A DNA stretch of 64,000 nt, taken from contig OY743169.1 of the NCBI GenBank assembly GCA_963555705.1, positions 10,354,014 to 10,418,013 of the forward strand, in the 5' to 3' direction. The DNA comes from Ligustrum vulgare. Taxonomy: Eukaryota > Streptophyta > Magnoliopsida > Lamiales > Oleaceae. The notes below the pieces were generated by a model. The model saw only the letters and a program-made list of their open reading frames with translations, did not search any database and was not told the DNA's origin. The number at the start of each line of letters is the position of its first letter. Position 1 is the first letter of the stretch. The translations under genes and the position numbers were made by a program. This document shows, piece after piece, positions 22,300 through 34,900 of the stretch.

Positions 22300-24326
22300 A
22301 TGCCTCCTAAACATGAGTCTGGAGCTCAAAAGAGAAAGAGGAAGCAAAGGGAAATCACAATAATTCAAAGTCAAGCGGGAGATATTAACAAATACTTTAA
22401 TCGAAACATTGAAGAAATAGAGAAGAGAGTGGTGACTGGAGATCAAATTGCCCAGAATGAAAATGAGGAAATGTATGAAATTGTGGATTTGAATGAATCG
22501 AGCGATGAAGATGTCAAGGTTGATGAATTGCATGACAATGAGGGAGCTCGACCTGAAGAGATGGATCAAACAAAATGTTCGACTTTGAATTTAGAGGATC
22601 CCGTGAATTGGAATAACATTGATCAGAAATTGATTGATTATTTAGTAGAAATGGGTCCAAAGAGATTGAATGACCTTTTGTTTCCTAAAGATAGTAACAA
22701 CAGGCATTTTGATTCATCACATTACAAACGGGTGCTAACAAATGGGCAGACAAGTGATAGAGATGGATTGTATATTCTGTGTCTCAAGATAAGATCTTTT
22801 GCTTTTGTTGCAAATTGTTCAAGACGCAACCAATGATTAGTAGAATGGGGCAATTGGGCAATGATGGATACAGAGATTGGCGTAATGTGCAAAGGAGTCT
22901 TAGAAACCATGAAGCTAGTAAGGATCACATGGACTGCATGATTTCTTGGATTGATTTGGAAAAGAGATTGAAAACACAACAAACAATTGATCAAAGCATG
23001 CAACTTCAAATCAATAAAGAAAGACATCATTGGAGGCAAGTCTTGACAAGAATAATCTCCATTGTGAAGAGACTTGCCAAAAATACTTTGGCATTTCGAG
23101 GAGATAATGAGAAGCTCCATGTTGAGAACAATGGCCTATTTTTACAAATGATAGAAATGGTTGCTGAGTTTGATCCAGTAATGGAAGAGCATGTTCGGCG
23201 TGCCCAAGCACGAGAAATTCAGTATACATACCTCGGACCAAAAATTCAAAATGAGTTGATATTGACTTTGTCAAATGAAGTGAGAAGTGCAATCATTGCA
23301 AAAGTTAAACATGCAAAATATTTTTCGGTCATTCTTGATTGTACTCCAGACGCGAGTCATGAGGAACAAATGTCTCTAGTACTACGATGTGTGGATGATT
23401 CGACAGACACGTTGACAGTAGAAGAATATTGGGTTGAATTTTTGAAGGTGGATGACACATCAGGACTTGGATTATCGAATGAACTGAAAAATGTGCTAAC
23501 TAGACTTGGGCTTGACATTGATGATGTAAGAGGGCAAGGGTATGACAATGGAGCTAACATGAGTGGAAGGTACAAAGGTGTACAGAAAAGAATACTTGAA
23601 ATGAATCCTAGAGCTTTCTATACTCCATGTGGTTGTCATAGTCTTAATTTGGCTATTGTGGATATGGTGGAATGTTGTTCTAAAGCAAAGTCATTTTTTG
23701 GAGTGGTACAACGCATTTACACTTTGTTTTCTTCTTCTCCAAAAAGATGGAAATTTTTTAAAGATATGGTGCCCGGTTTGACTCTTAAGCCATTGTCACA
23801 AACACGGTGGGAAAGTCATGTTGAGAGTGTAAAAGCTATAAAAGAGCAAACTACACAGATAAGAGATGCTTTATTTGACTTGGCAGAAAAAAGTGAAGAT
23901 TCTAAAACAAAGAGTGAGGCAGAGGCTTTGGTAATGTATGATTTGGAGAATTTTGAATTCTTGCTTGGCATTGTGATTTGGTACAGGTTGTTGTATGCTA
24001 TCAATGGTGTTAGTAAATTTCTTCAGTCTGAAGATATGAATATTGGCCTTGCAATAAACCTCTTACAAGGACTCGTTGCATTTCTTGATGACTATAGAGA
24101 ACATGGGTTTGATAGTGCCATAGATGAAGCGAAGCAACTGGCTAGTGAGATGGGAATCGAACCTAAATATTCAACTCTAAACGATTCTTCACCTGATAGT
24201 GTCACGTCATCACTGCCACTTTCATCAAATTGTCTTTTTCTTCGAATGCTGCGCTTTTCTGAGAGGAATCGGTCGTGCCGTCGTGCGCAGCAGGCCAGCA
24301 GCGCAGGTGCGCTCAGCGCTGGGTAA
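22300..24326 (+). pseudogene. hAT transposase (TTF zinc finger + DUF4371), truncated
   Basis: Two frames, 22300-22836 and about 22764-24258, join through a frameshift near 22760-22766. The first has a basic N-terminus (QKRKRKQREI) and an acidic linker. The second opens in a TTF-type zinc finger (KIFCFCCKLF ... NHEASKDH). An RNase H-like core follows with D187 in SVILDCTPD and D256 in GQGYDNGANMSG (numbered from 22779), then PCGCHSLNLAI and SQTRWESHVE. The C-terminal hAT dimerisation region, which holds the third catalytic acidic residue, is gone. The frame runs from about 24230 into the inverted 5' copy, adding a spurious tail to 24326. The protein would be inactive as a transposase. Confidence 0.88.
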
Positions 24327-24524
24327 GGCCGTAACTCGTAAGGGGATTTGAGAGAGAGAGTAACGACTGTGCGTGCGCTGTGGGCCTGTGGCTGTGGTCG
24401 GTGACCGGTCGTGGAAGCTCTGAAGTAGGACCGCCGGTGGCTGGCCTTGGCTTGGCTCGGCCCTCACGTCGCCCCAGTCGTCGCAAGTCGCAAGCAGAGC
24501 CTGGGCAGTGGGTTGTGAGTCGTG
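24259..24524 (-). repeat. Right arm of the long inverted repeat
   Basis: About 266 bp, the reverse complement of 21471-21730. It directly follows the broken transposase frame. If the original arm carries a promoter, this copy would drive transcription leftwards, antisense to the transposase. Confidence 0.9.
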
Positions 24525-24940
24525 AAGAATTTAGTGGATGTTAGTTACGTAATCGAAAATTATATGTGAAAGAGGTGGACCTCAGGTCGTAATGGATGAC
24601 CTGGACTCCACATAGGTAATAAAGCTGGTTTGTAAGAGGTGGATCCCAGATCGTGTGAATGACCTGGACTCCACGTATGATTTCTTGTATAAATATAGTA
24701 TTGGCTTTGAATAGCCAAAAGTTCTCCCTTTTGTGAGCTACCCTCTCCTATATTTATAGAGAGAATGGGGTGAGCTGGCTTATTACAATACCTGACTATC
24801 TGACATAAGTACATAACTGAACTATTTGAGTTCTTACATAGTACAAAGTAGTTGACTTTTACTTAACCTAACTACCTTTATGTCTCAATAACCGTCTTAA
24901 CTAGTGTGTAAGAAGGTAGTTGGTCTTGTTCTGACTGAGC
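24525..24940. other. Noncoding sequence with a duplicated 40-bp block
   Basis: A block GACCTGGACTCCAC preceded by GAGGTGGA occurs at about 24571-24612 and again at about 24636-24675. CTCCTATATTTATAGAGAGA near 24746 resembles sequence in some plant LTRs, but no LTR boundary could be set. No gene. Confidence 0.5.
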
Positions 24941-25198
24941 AGTAACCGACCTCACTGGACCACATCGGAATCATCATCAGTAACCGACCTCCCTGGACCA
25001 CGTCGGAATCATCATCAGTAACCGACCTCCCTGGACCATGTCAGAATCATCATCAGTAACCGACCTCCCTGGACCACGTCGGAATCATCACCAGTAACCG
25101 ACCTCACTGGACCACGTCGGAATCATCACCAGTAACCGACCTCACTGGACCACGTCGGAATCATCACCAGTAACCGACCTCACTGGACCACATCGGAA
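24941..25198. repeat. 38-bp tandem repeat, seven copies
   Basis: The unit AGTAACCGACCTCACTGGAC then CACGTCGGAATCATCACC starts at 24941, 24979, 25017, 25055, 25093, 25131 and 25169, exactly 38 bp apart. Copies differ at a few positions (CTCACT/CTCCCT, CACATCGG/CACGTCGG). The last copy is cut short. No open frame is kept across the array. Confidence 0.95.
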
Positions 25199-27892
25199 TT
25201 AGGTTGGGTAATTCGCCTGTAATCTCCATAGTTCGTTGTAATAGTATCCGACCAGATGATGTCAGGTCGGACATCGGGTCGGGTCATCATAACCAGTCTG
25301 GATAGAAGTTTTCGGCTGACGTCGTCACATTGTCACTAAAATTGTGGTCACCTATCAACGCATCATATATCACTGACGTACATAACAGATCACCACATAA
25401 TCTAGTCATCTTCGAACCATCCCAGAGCCAACACCACAACAACCATCTACACCTTCCAAGATACAGAAAAAAGAGCAAATTTTGATATAAGATCTCACCA
25501 TCATCATTGCCGCCGCCTATTCAACATGGTGTTCCCCGTCGTTCATCTTCAAGTGTAGGTTTGGGGCTAATTTTATCTTGTCCGACTTTGGAGAATACTG
25601 TAAAATGAAGTATGAGTCTTCAATATGGTGTTGGTGGCGGTGAGTGTGAGACAACGATGACAAGATCAGGTTTGTGGTGTTGATTTTATGGTGGTGATTT
25701 GTGTTTTTTAGTCACTGTTTGATATTCATTTTTTTTTAAACTCATTTTTAACTATGCATTCTATCAATAAAATAATCTGTACATAAATCCTAAAATTTTA
25801 TAACTTTTTGACTACACATTCTCCAAGATACATTCTTTCAAATAATTAATGGTGATCAAACACATCCTTAGTTGTGGTGAGGTGGATGGTGGTGGTTCAG
25901 CTCGTGCTTTGATTTTTGGGGCGTAGATTGGTACGAAATGAATGAATGGTATCTAACTAATACACATTATTCTTATATTATTTACCAACATTTTGACTTT
26001 TTAATAAGATACACCCCGAAACCCACTTCATTTTTAGGAAATTACTTATACTTCTTCTAGAGAGAGAAATTGAAGAATGAATTAATTTATGTCAAATGAA
26101 ATCTTTAAACTTTATAATATTCATCACATTTTTACATGTCTCTTCAATTCTTCATCCATTGAGAGTCGTTTTGACTCAAGAATTAAGAGCAATATATTAT
26201 TTTTAAACTTCATTTTCTTCTTAATTAATTATTAGGTCTTGGGAAGAATTTATAAATAAATAAAAATGAGTGATTGATAAGTGAATAGTATTTGTGCATT
26301 TGTTGAAATGCGGGATTAAAATAAAGTTTGATAATTGTATAAAAGAAATATAAATTTATCAACCAGGACTTAAAATTAAACTTTTTTTAAACTTATTATT
26401 GACCTTATGGTTATCATAATTTGGTCAATTTGTCTATGTTATTAGCGAGCCCTATTATTTGAAAAAATTGAGTTTTATAATAGTTATTTTTAAGAGAACG
26501 TGTGGTTAAAAAACAAGTATAATTTTGAGATTACGTGAAATATTTTTTTATGAAAGAATATGCGATTGAAAATAAATTTTAAAAAAAGGGGGATCAAACA
26601 AGGTTTGATTAACTAATTGAAAAAGCAGAAAAATTGTTATGAATGTTATGACGGGCGTAGTGTAAAAAAAATGAACCATAAAAATTTCGTTAAGAGTTCA
26701 ACTTGAAATTTGAATTTTTTTTCATCTCACTCTCACTCTCACTCTCTTGTAGTAATAATTGCTAGTGATCTCTGCATTTTTATCCTTTGAAGAACACTTT
26801 GAATTGAAAGAATTTTCAATTTGTTGTTGTGCTTTGTCGGTAAAGATTTATTTTTTAAAAAAATAGATTTGTTGGGGAAGTGAATGAACTGAAGTGAGGT
26901 CTATTTTCAAAAATTGGAGTCTAAAATCTGTTTGGATCGACTTTCCAACCTCGTCAATTTTCGGTGTCAACCCCGTCTGTTGGGGGTCTGGATCTGGAAA
27001 CATACCCTGGATTGGGGTGTTGGGGGGGGGGGGGGGGATGGGGGTGGAGTTCTTATATTTTTCCAGACCCCCAATTGTGGGTCTATTAAAACGTACCTCC
27101 ATTGGGGTCCATTTGAAAAAATATTTTCCTTTCCCTAAATTTCAAATGGAGAAAACTTTTGTCCTTTTAACTTTAAACTAAAATTAAGCCCCCGTTTGGT
27201 AGGAATTAAATTTTAACTTTGTTTGGCAAAAGTTTTTTTAAACATGTTTTTAATAACACAATTTTTCAAATCACTTTTTAACCACATATATTTTTCTTAC
27301 TCCAATTTTCAGCCACATATTTTATCTAAAAAACATAAAAAAAACATATTTTTAAACATAAATTTTTTAACAAAATTTTAATCTAAGTTAAAATCAACAA
27401 TCAATTTCTACCACATATTTCAGGGCTCACAATTTTTTAACTACACTTTCATTAATTTTTATTAAAATTTATTAAAAATCTAATTTTAATCGCCATCAAA
27501 CAAGGGCTAAGGCCATATTTGTCTTTCTAAGGCTATATTTGTCTTTCTAAATAAAATATTTTCTAGGTAAATAAGAAAATTTTTTCTAACCACAATGGTG
27601 AGAAATTCTTTTCTTGGTAAATGATCTAATTTGTGCTTCAAAGAACTGTGCACAAAATATTTTTCAAGCCAATTGTTACAATCAAACACAATGTTAGAAA
27701 ATATTTTTCCCGAAAGTGACATTTTCCATAAAAGATTTAACCAATCAAACATGACCTTAGATCTTTTTTTTTATTACAATGAAAATCCCCCAAATACCCC
27801 TGTGAAGTGTGTCACCAGGTAAGGGTGGTGTCTTTCCACTGTGAGTCCGTGACCACCCTTGGCTTCAACATAGCCTTAGATCTAAGTGTGAA
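25199..27892. other. Intergenic sequence, no gene recognised
   Basis: Mostly AT-rich. It contains a CTCACT/CTCTC microsatellite near 26726, a G run at about 27020-27037, and dispersed fragments starting CCCGTTTGGTAGG (27191) or resembling 27525-27780. Short frames here overlap low-complexity sequence and match nothing I know. Confidence 0.6.
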
Positions 27893-28232
27893 CAGTGGCG
27901 GACTTAGGATTTTTGTTCAGTGTAGACGGAGGAGGACCGATCAAATTTTTTTTGAACGAATAGGACCAAAGCCTTAGGCGTGGGGCAACAAGGTAAGTGT
28001 AATCACGGTTTTAAATCTCACACTTCACGTTTGGAAAATTGAGTGTAAATTATAAATTTAGTTAAATTAAAATTAGGTCAATTATTTAGTCCATTTCAAT
28101 TGTTCTTTTAAGATTGAATTGCTTCAAAGTTTAAATTATTGACAGAAAAAATCAGGCAAAATTGATCTATTTTAAAAAAAAAAAAAACATTGGTTGACCC
28201 AAAGTCAGTGACATGCATTGGGTCCGCCACTG
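27893..28232. mobile_element. hAT-type MITE, 340 bp
   Basis: The left end CAGTGGCGGACTTAGG and the inverted right end CAGTGGCGGACCCAAT share 11 perfect bases. Flanks AGTGTGAA (27885-27892) and AGCGTGAA (28233-28240) form an 8-bp target duplication with one mismatch. There is no coding capacity. It lies about 280 bp upstream of the DUF1218 start codon. Confidence 0.88.
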
Positions 28233-28514
28233 AGCGTGAATGATAAATTTGACAACTATTTTCCCATCCTACCCCTACCAAGCCACCATTGAAGTTGTTT
28301 AAAGTTGACCAACCTAATATACAGCGATCCAAACTCTGTCCAATACAATCAAGAAATGCAAAAAAAAAAAATTATGGAATCGAAAAATAAGGAAGAAAAA
28401 AAGTTGGTCCTCCACCAAATAATTCTTTCCTTTGAGTAAACTCCAAGCCATCTTCTTCTTCTCTTCTTCAAATCTTATTTTCTTTCACCAAAAACCCAAT
28501 AAAATTAATCCTTT

Positions 28515-29871
28515 ATGGAAGGACACAATCAATACAATTTTGTCTTATTTTTCTCTCTTACAATCGCCCTTGGCCTTGTCTCCTTCTCTTTATGCCTTGC
28601 TGCTGAATTCAAGAAATCGAAGGTAAATTTTTGAATCAATTCTTCGTGCTTCCCAATTTTCATGATCGAAATATGATTCAATTTTTATTTAGAAAAAGGA
28701 TCTGAGGTTTGATGAGAAGCTTTGTTACTTGCCCGGAAGCCCAGCTTTCGGATTCGGAATATCCGCTTTAATATGCCTTTTCGCCGGTCAGGTCATCGGA
28801 AACTTGTTCATCTGCAGAAAGTTCATTGTGAGAGATCATAGGAGTGGCTGTGATAATAAATTTAGAAGGCCTACAATTGCTGCCATTTTGCTGGTTTTCT
28901 CTTGGTAAGTAAATATTTATTTTTCATTACTATTCTAATCTTGCTCTGCTTTTCATTGCATGCTTTATTTCTCTATCCAACACCTACTTTTCTCCACTCC
29001 ACCCATCCCATATTTGATACCATGTTACACTCACACTGGACAAAATTAAAAAAATTATACATAATTGTTGACCCAACACACACATTTAATGTTAAGTGTT
29101 CAAATTTTTGGAGATGCGTCCGGTCAACCTAAATTGGGACAAAAACTCTTCACAGGGAATAATTCATGTTGCGGATTCCGTACTGGGGGTAGCTCACCGT
29201 CAAAAATAATTTTATTTGTTGTTCAATTGAATTTTGTTCAGTTCAACGTATCGGGGATGTCACATTTCCATGTTCAATAATTTTTCCATTCATCCTGTTT
29301 TCTAGTAGTTTATTGGTCCATATTTTCTCCACATTTTTTTAAAATTCATTTTCAACTACATTTCATGGAATTTACATTTTTTATTATAAACTTTCAATCA
29401 TACTTTTTTAATCAAAATATACTAAAAATATGATTTTTGAGCAAAACAGGGATTAATAGGGGGCAGTCACTTTTATTCAGCTATAATAGAGTTATTTTTA
29501 GCAAAATTCCTAGGTGGAAGAACCTTCTAACGTGGACAGCTGGATACTAGGATTTCTTAGTCAGTTGTGAGATATATAATTTAAATATTGACAATGTTTT
29601 TAATAAAAATTGATATTAAATAAATTATGTAAACAGGATCAGCTTTGGAATTGGTGTTATTCTAATCAGTGTAGCCACCAGCATGAGCCGAAGTCAGGCC
29701 TTTGGCGAAGGATGGTTAGATGGTGAGTGCTACATAGTTAAATCTGGAGTCTACATTGGCTCGGGTATACTAGCTGCGCTCACTCTTGGTTTAACCCTAG
29801 GTTCGGCCATGGTAATGTCAAGGCAAAGACGAGTCGAGGAGGACAGGAAAGTGCATGCACAAATTAAATGA
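28515..29871 (+). CDS. DUF1218 family four-TM membrane protein
   Basis: Three exons: 28515-28622, 28693-28904 and 29637-29871, joined through GT-AG introns of 70 and 732 nt to 555 nt, 184 residues, ending TGAAAT... is not used; the stop closes at 29871 after HAQIK. The start Met gives a short N-terminus and then a hydrophobic segment (NFVLFFSLTIALGLVSFSL), so it acts as signal anchor. Three more hydrophobic segments follow (about 54-75, 90-113 and 144-166), with a basic tail. Conserved features of DUF1218 include RFDEKLCYLPGSPAFGFGI and the Cys at 47. Arabidopsis relatives include MWL1/MWL2, linked to secondary-wall lignin; whether this is an orthologue is inference. All junctions keep the frame, so the gene looks intact. 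A MITE lies just upstream. Confidence 0.88.
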
Positions 29872-30562
29872 GAATTTTTTTTAAAATGAATACGGAAACA
29901 CTCCTATGCGTCGATAGAGTCGTACATATCTTATTCCCGTACCTATCGATTACTCCATTTTTGATAGGTAGTGAATAAATGAATTCATCATGATCAAGTG
30001 TAACAATGTAGCAATTTATAAATTAACTTTTTTTCATTTTTGAAATAAAATGTGTGGTTGAAAAGTGGTGAGAAAAAATGTATGTTATTAAAATGTGATT
30101 TAAAACAAAGAAAACCATTCAATCCAGTCCCAACCGCTTTTAAACATTTTGAAATTAATCAAATTATAAATCTTACTCTAAATTTAAAATTAATTACGAT
30201 CATGTATAGAATAACTTCTGCTTTAATTTCTCAAGCAACTTCGTGTGAAAGTCACATTTGATCAAGTTCTTAGAATAGACAGGCAAATTTTGGCTTTTCT
30301 AAAAGGAAAAATCACGGGATTACACCATTGTAATGGAGGTATTTTGAAAAATACGTATAATTAATTTAATTTGTAATATTACAACAATTCTACTTTCTAT
30401 TTTTGAAAAACACGTGTAATATGAGAGAGAATGTAATTAAGAATTAATTAAGGTAATTATCACCACCTTGATTTTAGGAAGTAGTTGCCATAAACTATAT
30501 CATTCAATATGGAAGTTAGAAATTAACAAAAAATATATTACATAGTTATGGTCATTCCTTAA
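29872..30562. other. 3' flank of the DUF1218 gene, no gene seen
   Basis: Probable 3' UTR in the first 200 bases, then AT-rich sequence with fragments of dispersed repeats (AAATGTGTGGTTGAAAAGTG near 30048). Confidence 0.5.
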
Positions 30563-30811
30563 AAAAAGGGTGAAGCCCTCACCTTGGGGGTCCTCACTTG
30601 CCCTGTCCTAGGTTTTAGTGGAGGATGTAAATCTCGAAATATGTCTCAACTGATCAGAGACTAAAAGTTTAATCATTGATCAAATCTGCAAAGAAGTCAA
30701 GTCCAAAGCGTTGCTGTCAGGACTCGAACTCCCCACCCTTTAGATTGCAAGCAAAATTGAAATAATATTGTCTCAGCCTTTGCCAGTTGAGTTGTGCCCG
30801 AGGACATCGTA
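30563..30811 (-). mobile_element. tRNA-derived SINE
   Basis: On the minus strand it starts with a tRNA-like head: an A-box-like CAACTCAACTGGCAAAG and a B-box-like GAGTTCGAGTCC. The body ends in CTTCACCC and a short T run. Perfect 9-bp target duplications ATTCCTTAA flank it at 30554-30562 and 30812-30820. A related copy is at about 62490-62740. RNA polymerase III would read it from the internal boxes. Confidence 0.82.
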
Positions 30812-30820
30812 ATTCCTTAA

Positions 30821-31971
30821 TTGTAGAGATGTAGTACCAAAAATAGACAATTGATTAGAAAATTTACAAATTGACAAAAAAATTATCATAAATTAACCAT
30901 GGTGCCGAATATTACAGTACACTAGTGTATTGACTCCGTTAGATGATGTGTAATAATAGTCACATTGTAATATTTGTGTGATATTATTCGATTAGGCAAC
31001 ATCATTAACATTTTAAAAGGATTACTTTAGATTACATATATTATAATGATCATAATATAATATATGTGAATATTAAATCAGCTTGAAAGTTGTATTACAA
31101 ATATTTTAATGCTCAATGGCTCATAATATGATATAGGTGAATGAGTCTTTTTCATTACATTTATTGTAAGATAAATGTATTATAAAATTTTATTAAATTC
31201 TTATGTGATGCACGAGAATAGATTTGCGATTTTGAGCGCAAGTTACGCTATGGGTGAGATTTTCTCGATATAGATTGACGATAGAGAGAGGGTTGGATAA
31301 ATCCAATAGTTAGAGAGTGAGGGAGGAGAGAAAAATACACACTAGATGAATGTATTGTAGTATCATTTCTAAAATAATGCCAAACAGGCCTTAAGTTAAT
31401 CTTTTATATTATCTATACTGAAGGATCCAACTGAACTATCTTTATCAATCACAGGGCATTCAAAAATATATCTGAGAGGGGCAGTACAGGAAATAAGAAA
31501 AAAATTACGATCTAAAGGTCAATTAATGAAAAACGTCAATCAAATGGGGACAATTTCTTACTAGATTACATAGAGGAAAATAAGTGACGCTTAGCTAATA
31601 CTTAGCCACAGTGACGTACTGCCATCCAAACAAGCTCTAACAACTCTGAAGTCTTATCTTCTAATGATGGCACACGATGCCAAAGATTTCGTAGACAGTA
31701 GAACCTCAAAAAAAAAAAAAAAAAAAAAAAGGGAAATTAAATGAAAAACAAGTTCGACTCTTTGTCCCTGGCAGGTAGAACACAGAATATAGTCGTTAAA
31801 ACGAGTATCTTGATATACAGGTACATGGCCAAAAAATTATTCCGAACCTGCACAGAATTCTAGTAACACTTCGCCGGCGCTCAATCTTGATATCTATCTG
31901 ATAAAAGAAGATTTTGAACTAAGAAGTGAATACTGCAGCTGACGTACCTCGGTATCAAGAAATATTCCGTG
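30821..31971. other. Intergenic sequence 3' of the DCP5-like gene
   Basis: No gene. Contains an AT-rich stretch with ATTATAATGATCATAATATA near 31039 and an A run at 31710-31730. The last 200-300 bases are probably the 3' UTR of the minus-strand DCP5-like gene. Confidence 0.5.
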
Positions 31972-34900
31972 TCATCTCCGTGTGTAATCCCCTCGACCTT
32001 GACCACCATGGTTATACCCTCTTCCCCAGTCATATGGACCACAACAGTCACCATGTCGACCAGCATAGCCGCCCCTATAACCTGAATGAATTCTCTGTTG
32101 AAAATTGGCAAAAGTCTACATACACAAAAGAAGGGACAATGTTGAGAATATGTATGGACAATATTATGCCCATCTTTCATATGAAAAGCTAGTGTATAAC
32201 AATGCTCACAAACCTCAGTGCCCTGTTTCATTCGCCCAGAAAATTGGTTCTGGCTGTTCCTTGCTCCATAATTAATACGATTACGAGATATGGTATCAAA
32301 GAAATCATCTTTGTTATATGCAGGCTGAAAACAAAGAATCTAATGATTACACACTATGTTGAAGAAAAGTCGGAGATCTAATGCATAGTTTAAAACTTAG
32401 GCTGTGTAGTATCAATTAACCGTGCACAAACAATACCAGAACCTTGAATTCACCTCACCTTGGAATCTCCAGTGGGAACCAAGTCAGAGTGTTCTTCATC
32501 TCCTGGATTCTGTCCATTTACCACATTATACTGGATTACCTCTACATTCTCTCTCTGGTTTGCTTTTCCAAGATAACCCCACAACTCGTCCTTTTTAAAC
32601 TTCTCATTCATGGCTTCAAAATCAAATTCTTCAGTGAATTGGGGAAGGTGTTGCGACTGCAAACAGTCCAAACAAAACTTTTACAACACAAATAGTTAAA
32701 AATTACTTCTAGCAACAAACTTTAATCTTAAGAAAAAGGTAACGTAGGAAATAAAGACCAAAAGCAAGCGATCTGACTAAATCTCAAACTTGTCATGTGT
32801 TCGGCAATTATTATAACACTTTTGTCAGGTGTTATTTATGTTTTCTAGGTAAAATTTGTGGTTAAAAAGTGATTTGAAGAAATATATGTGGTTAAAAAGT
32901 GGTTTGTAAAAACGTGTTGATTATAACACTTGGACTATTCCATTTTTTCCGAACACAGGCTTAAAATGATTTTACTCTTCAAATCATCTAGCAGGAAGAT
33001 TAGAAATCAATTCGCGCAAAACACAATTTACGCAACCACTGTCAAGTTTTACTGAAAAGCCTGTGTGTAGCGCACAAATAGGATTGTGTTGGGTAAAAAC
33101 CAAAAAATGGTTTATAAACATGTTTATAAACCACACAATTTCCCAAACCGCTTTTTAATCACACATTTTCTCCCTCCAATTTTCAACCACTACTTTTTAC
33201 CTCAAAATCATAAATCATGAATAAACAGTTTATAAACACAACAGTGTTACCAACTGAGATCGGATGATAAAAGAAATCCAAAGATGTAGTATAGTAGCAT
33301 TATGTCACACTACCCTGCCATACGAAAATAATAAGAAAATTGCAAGCCTTATACTGGAGAGAGAGAGAGAAGGATCCATTGATTCATCCTCTATCAAGAT
33401 GAGCGAAAGAATAAGACACATGGAACTGGCACATGGACAGATATGAACATATCGGCCAAGTGTTTCAAAAAATTAATATAAAGAACCCAATCCTCCGATA
33501 TCTTCTACTTCATCAATAGATAGTAACTCTAAATAAAATAGATATGGAACAATGAAGAAAGGAAAGGGAAGTAAAAGGGACAACAGAAAATTGGAAACAC
33601 CAATTGCAACTTAATTAGCAGAAACTATAGTAAATGATACTTTTGACTGGTAATTGTATGTACGTGTACGTACGTACGTACGTACTTACACACACACGCA
33701 CACATCAAAAGAAAAGGGCTACTCCATTGAACCTGTTGAGAAGAGGGCGGCAATGGAAACAGAGGCGGTTGAACTGCTGGAGTAGTGACCAAGGATGAGG
33801 AATTCAAAGAAATTGAACCCGTAACACCCAAATCTTTCCGATCATGGTATAACTTCTGCATCTGAGAAATTACGGATGCTCTGGCCTGTGACAGATGATT
33901 TGGAGTTACCAGAGCTGGTGGTTGGTTTAACAAGGGGTCTGACGTTGAATGTAGAACAAAAGATGTGGAAGGCGGCAAACCTTGAATTGGAAGTAATGTT
34001 ACAGGATCAGGAACTACATTATTACCAAGTGACCCTTCCATGCTGCTCACATAATGGGAAGCTTGGGAAACCGAAGGAAAGGTCAATCTATTTGAATTCA
34101 AACCTGCAGTTTGATTCGAAGGCAGCGAAGACTCGAGGGACAATGTGGAAAGTGAATTCATAGGAGATTTAGAATGTTGCACAGAAGTAAGAGTGGGACT
34201 GAAATTTGCATATATAGAATTGGATGCAGCAAATGAAGAACTGAGAGAAACATTATTGGATAAATTTGTTGCTGCCATAGTTGTGGATGACGGGGCACCA
34301 GAAGCCTCCAACGAATTCTGCATTGGATATGGTACTCTGATGGATGAAACAGAATGCTGTTGAGCATAAGGAGAACTTCCTGGCACTCCATTATATCCTT
34401 GCCAGTGAGTTTGCAAATCATAAGGTGCCATACCAAAATTTTGAGTGGATTGTCCAGAAGGATTTGCAGGAGATCTGCTGATGTTAGAATTAGCATTCAA
34501 AGATCCACTAGTATCTGATACTGGTCTTAACGAGTTTGAAGGTCCGGCAGCATGTTTCGACTAAATTAAAAAATAAAAATAGCGATATGAGTAATGTTTT
34601 CAGGTATATTTCATTTATCAAAAATTTACATCTTTATTCCTTGTAGAGAACGCTAAATACCTGAATAATTGCTGGATCATTGTGTATTGGCTCTTCTACT
34701 TCAACTGGTCGAGAGGCCTTCACTTGCAAATCCTGAAATTGGACATAAAAAACTCAGAGATGCAAGTAATTATATAGCAAATTAAAAGTATTTCTATTTT
34801 ACAGATAATTTTGGGCCATGGCAAGTGGCAACTGTCATACATAGAGATATAGCAGGGAAAAGAGGGAAGAAGAAAAAAAAAAAACTAGTGTCAGGCAGCT

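Larger units (their letters stand above)
21325..24524 (+). mobile_element. Rearranged hAT transposon (TTF-zinc-finger/DUF4371 type)
   Basis: The left end CAGGCTCGGACCTGCCTAGA resembles hAT terminal repeats. A GC-rich 5' region (21460-21820) is followed by an intron starting ATG|GTAAGT at 21820 and then the transposase frames. The right end is abnormal: instead of the 3' part of the gene and a right terminus, 24259-24524 is an inverted copy of 21471-21730. The left 8-bp flank (GTCACGAC) has no partner at the right, so this copy is not a clean insertion. Confidence 0.75.

Noticed and set aside
22276..22569. Minus-strand frame opposite the hAT transposase
   Set aside because: Shadow of the coding strand with no motif.
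24941..25198. CRISPR-like array
   Set aside because: Units are contiguous without unique spacers, and the sequence is from a plant nuclear genome.
26894..27181. Gly-rich open frame
   Set aside because: Driven by a long G run; overlapping frames in three phases are all open there.
30700..30811. Possible tRNA gene from A-box and B-box-like sequence
   Set aside because: No cloverleaf or anticodon arm can be drawn, and perfect 9-bp flanking duplications with a downstream body show a SINE.
33625..33732. Extension of DCP5-like exon 4 to a stop codon (tail rich in Cys, Tyr and His)
   Set aside because: This tail is read from intron sequence over a GTAC repeat; splicing at CAG|GTTCAA restores the family's FDF region in frame.
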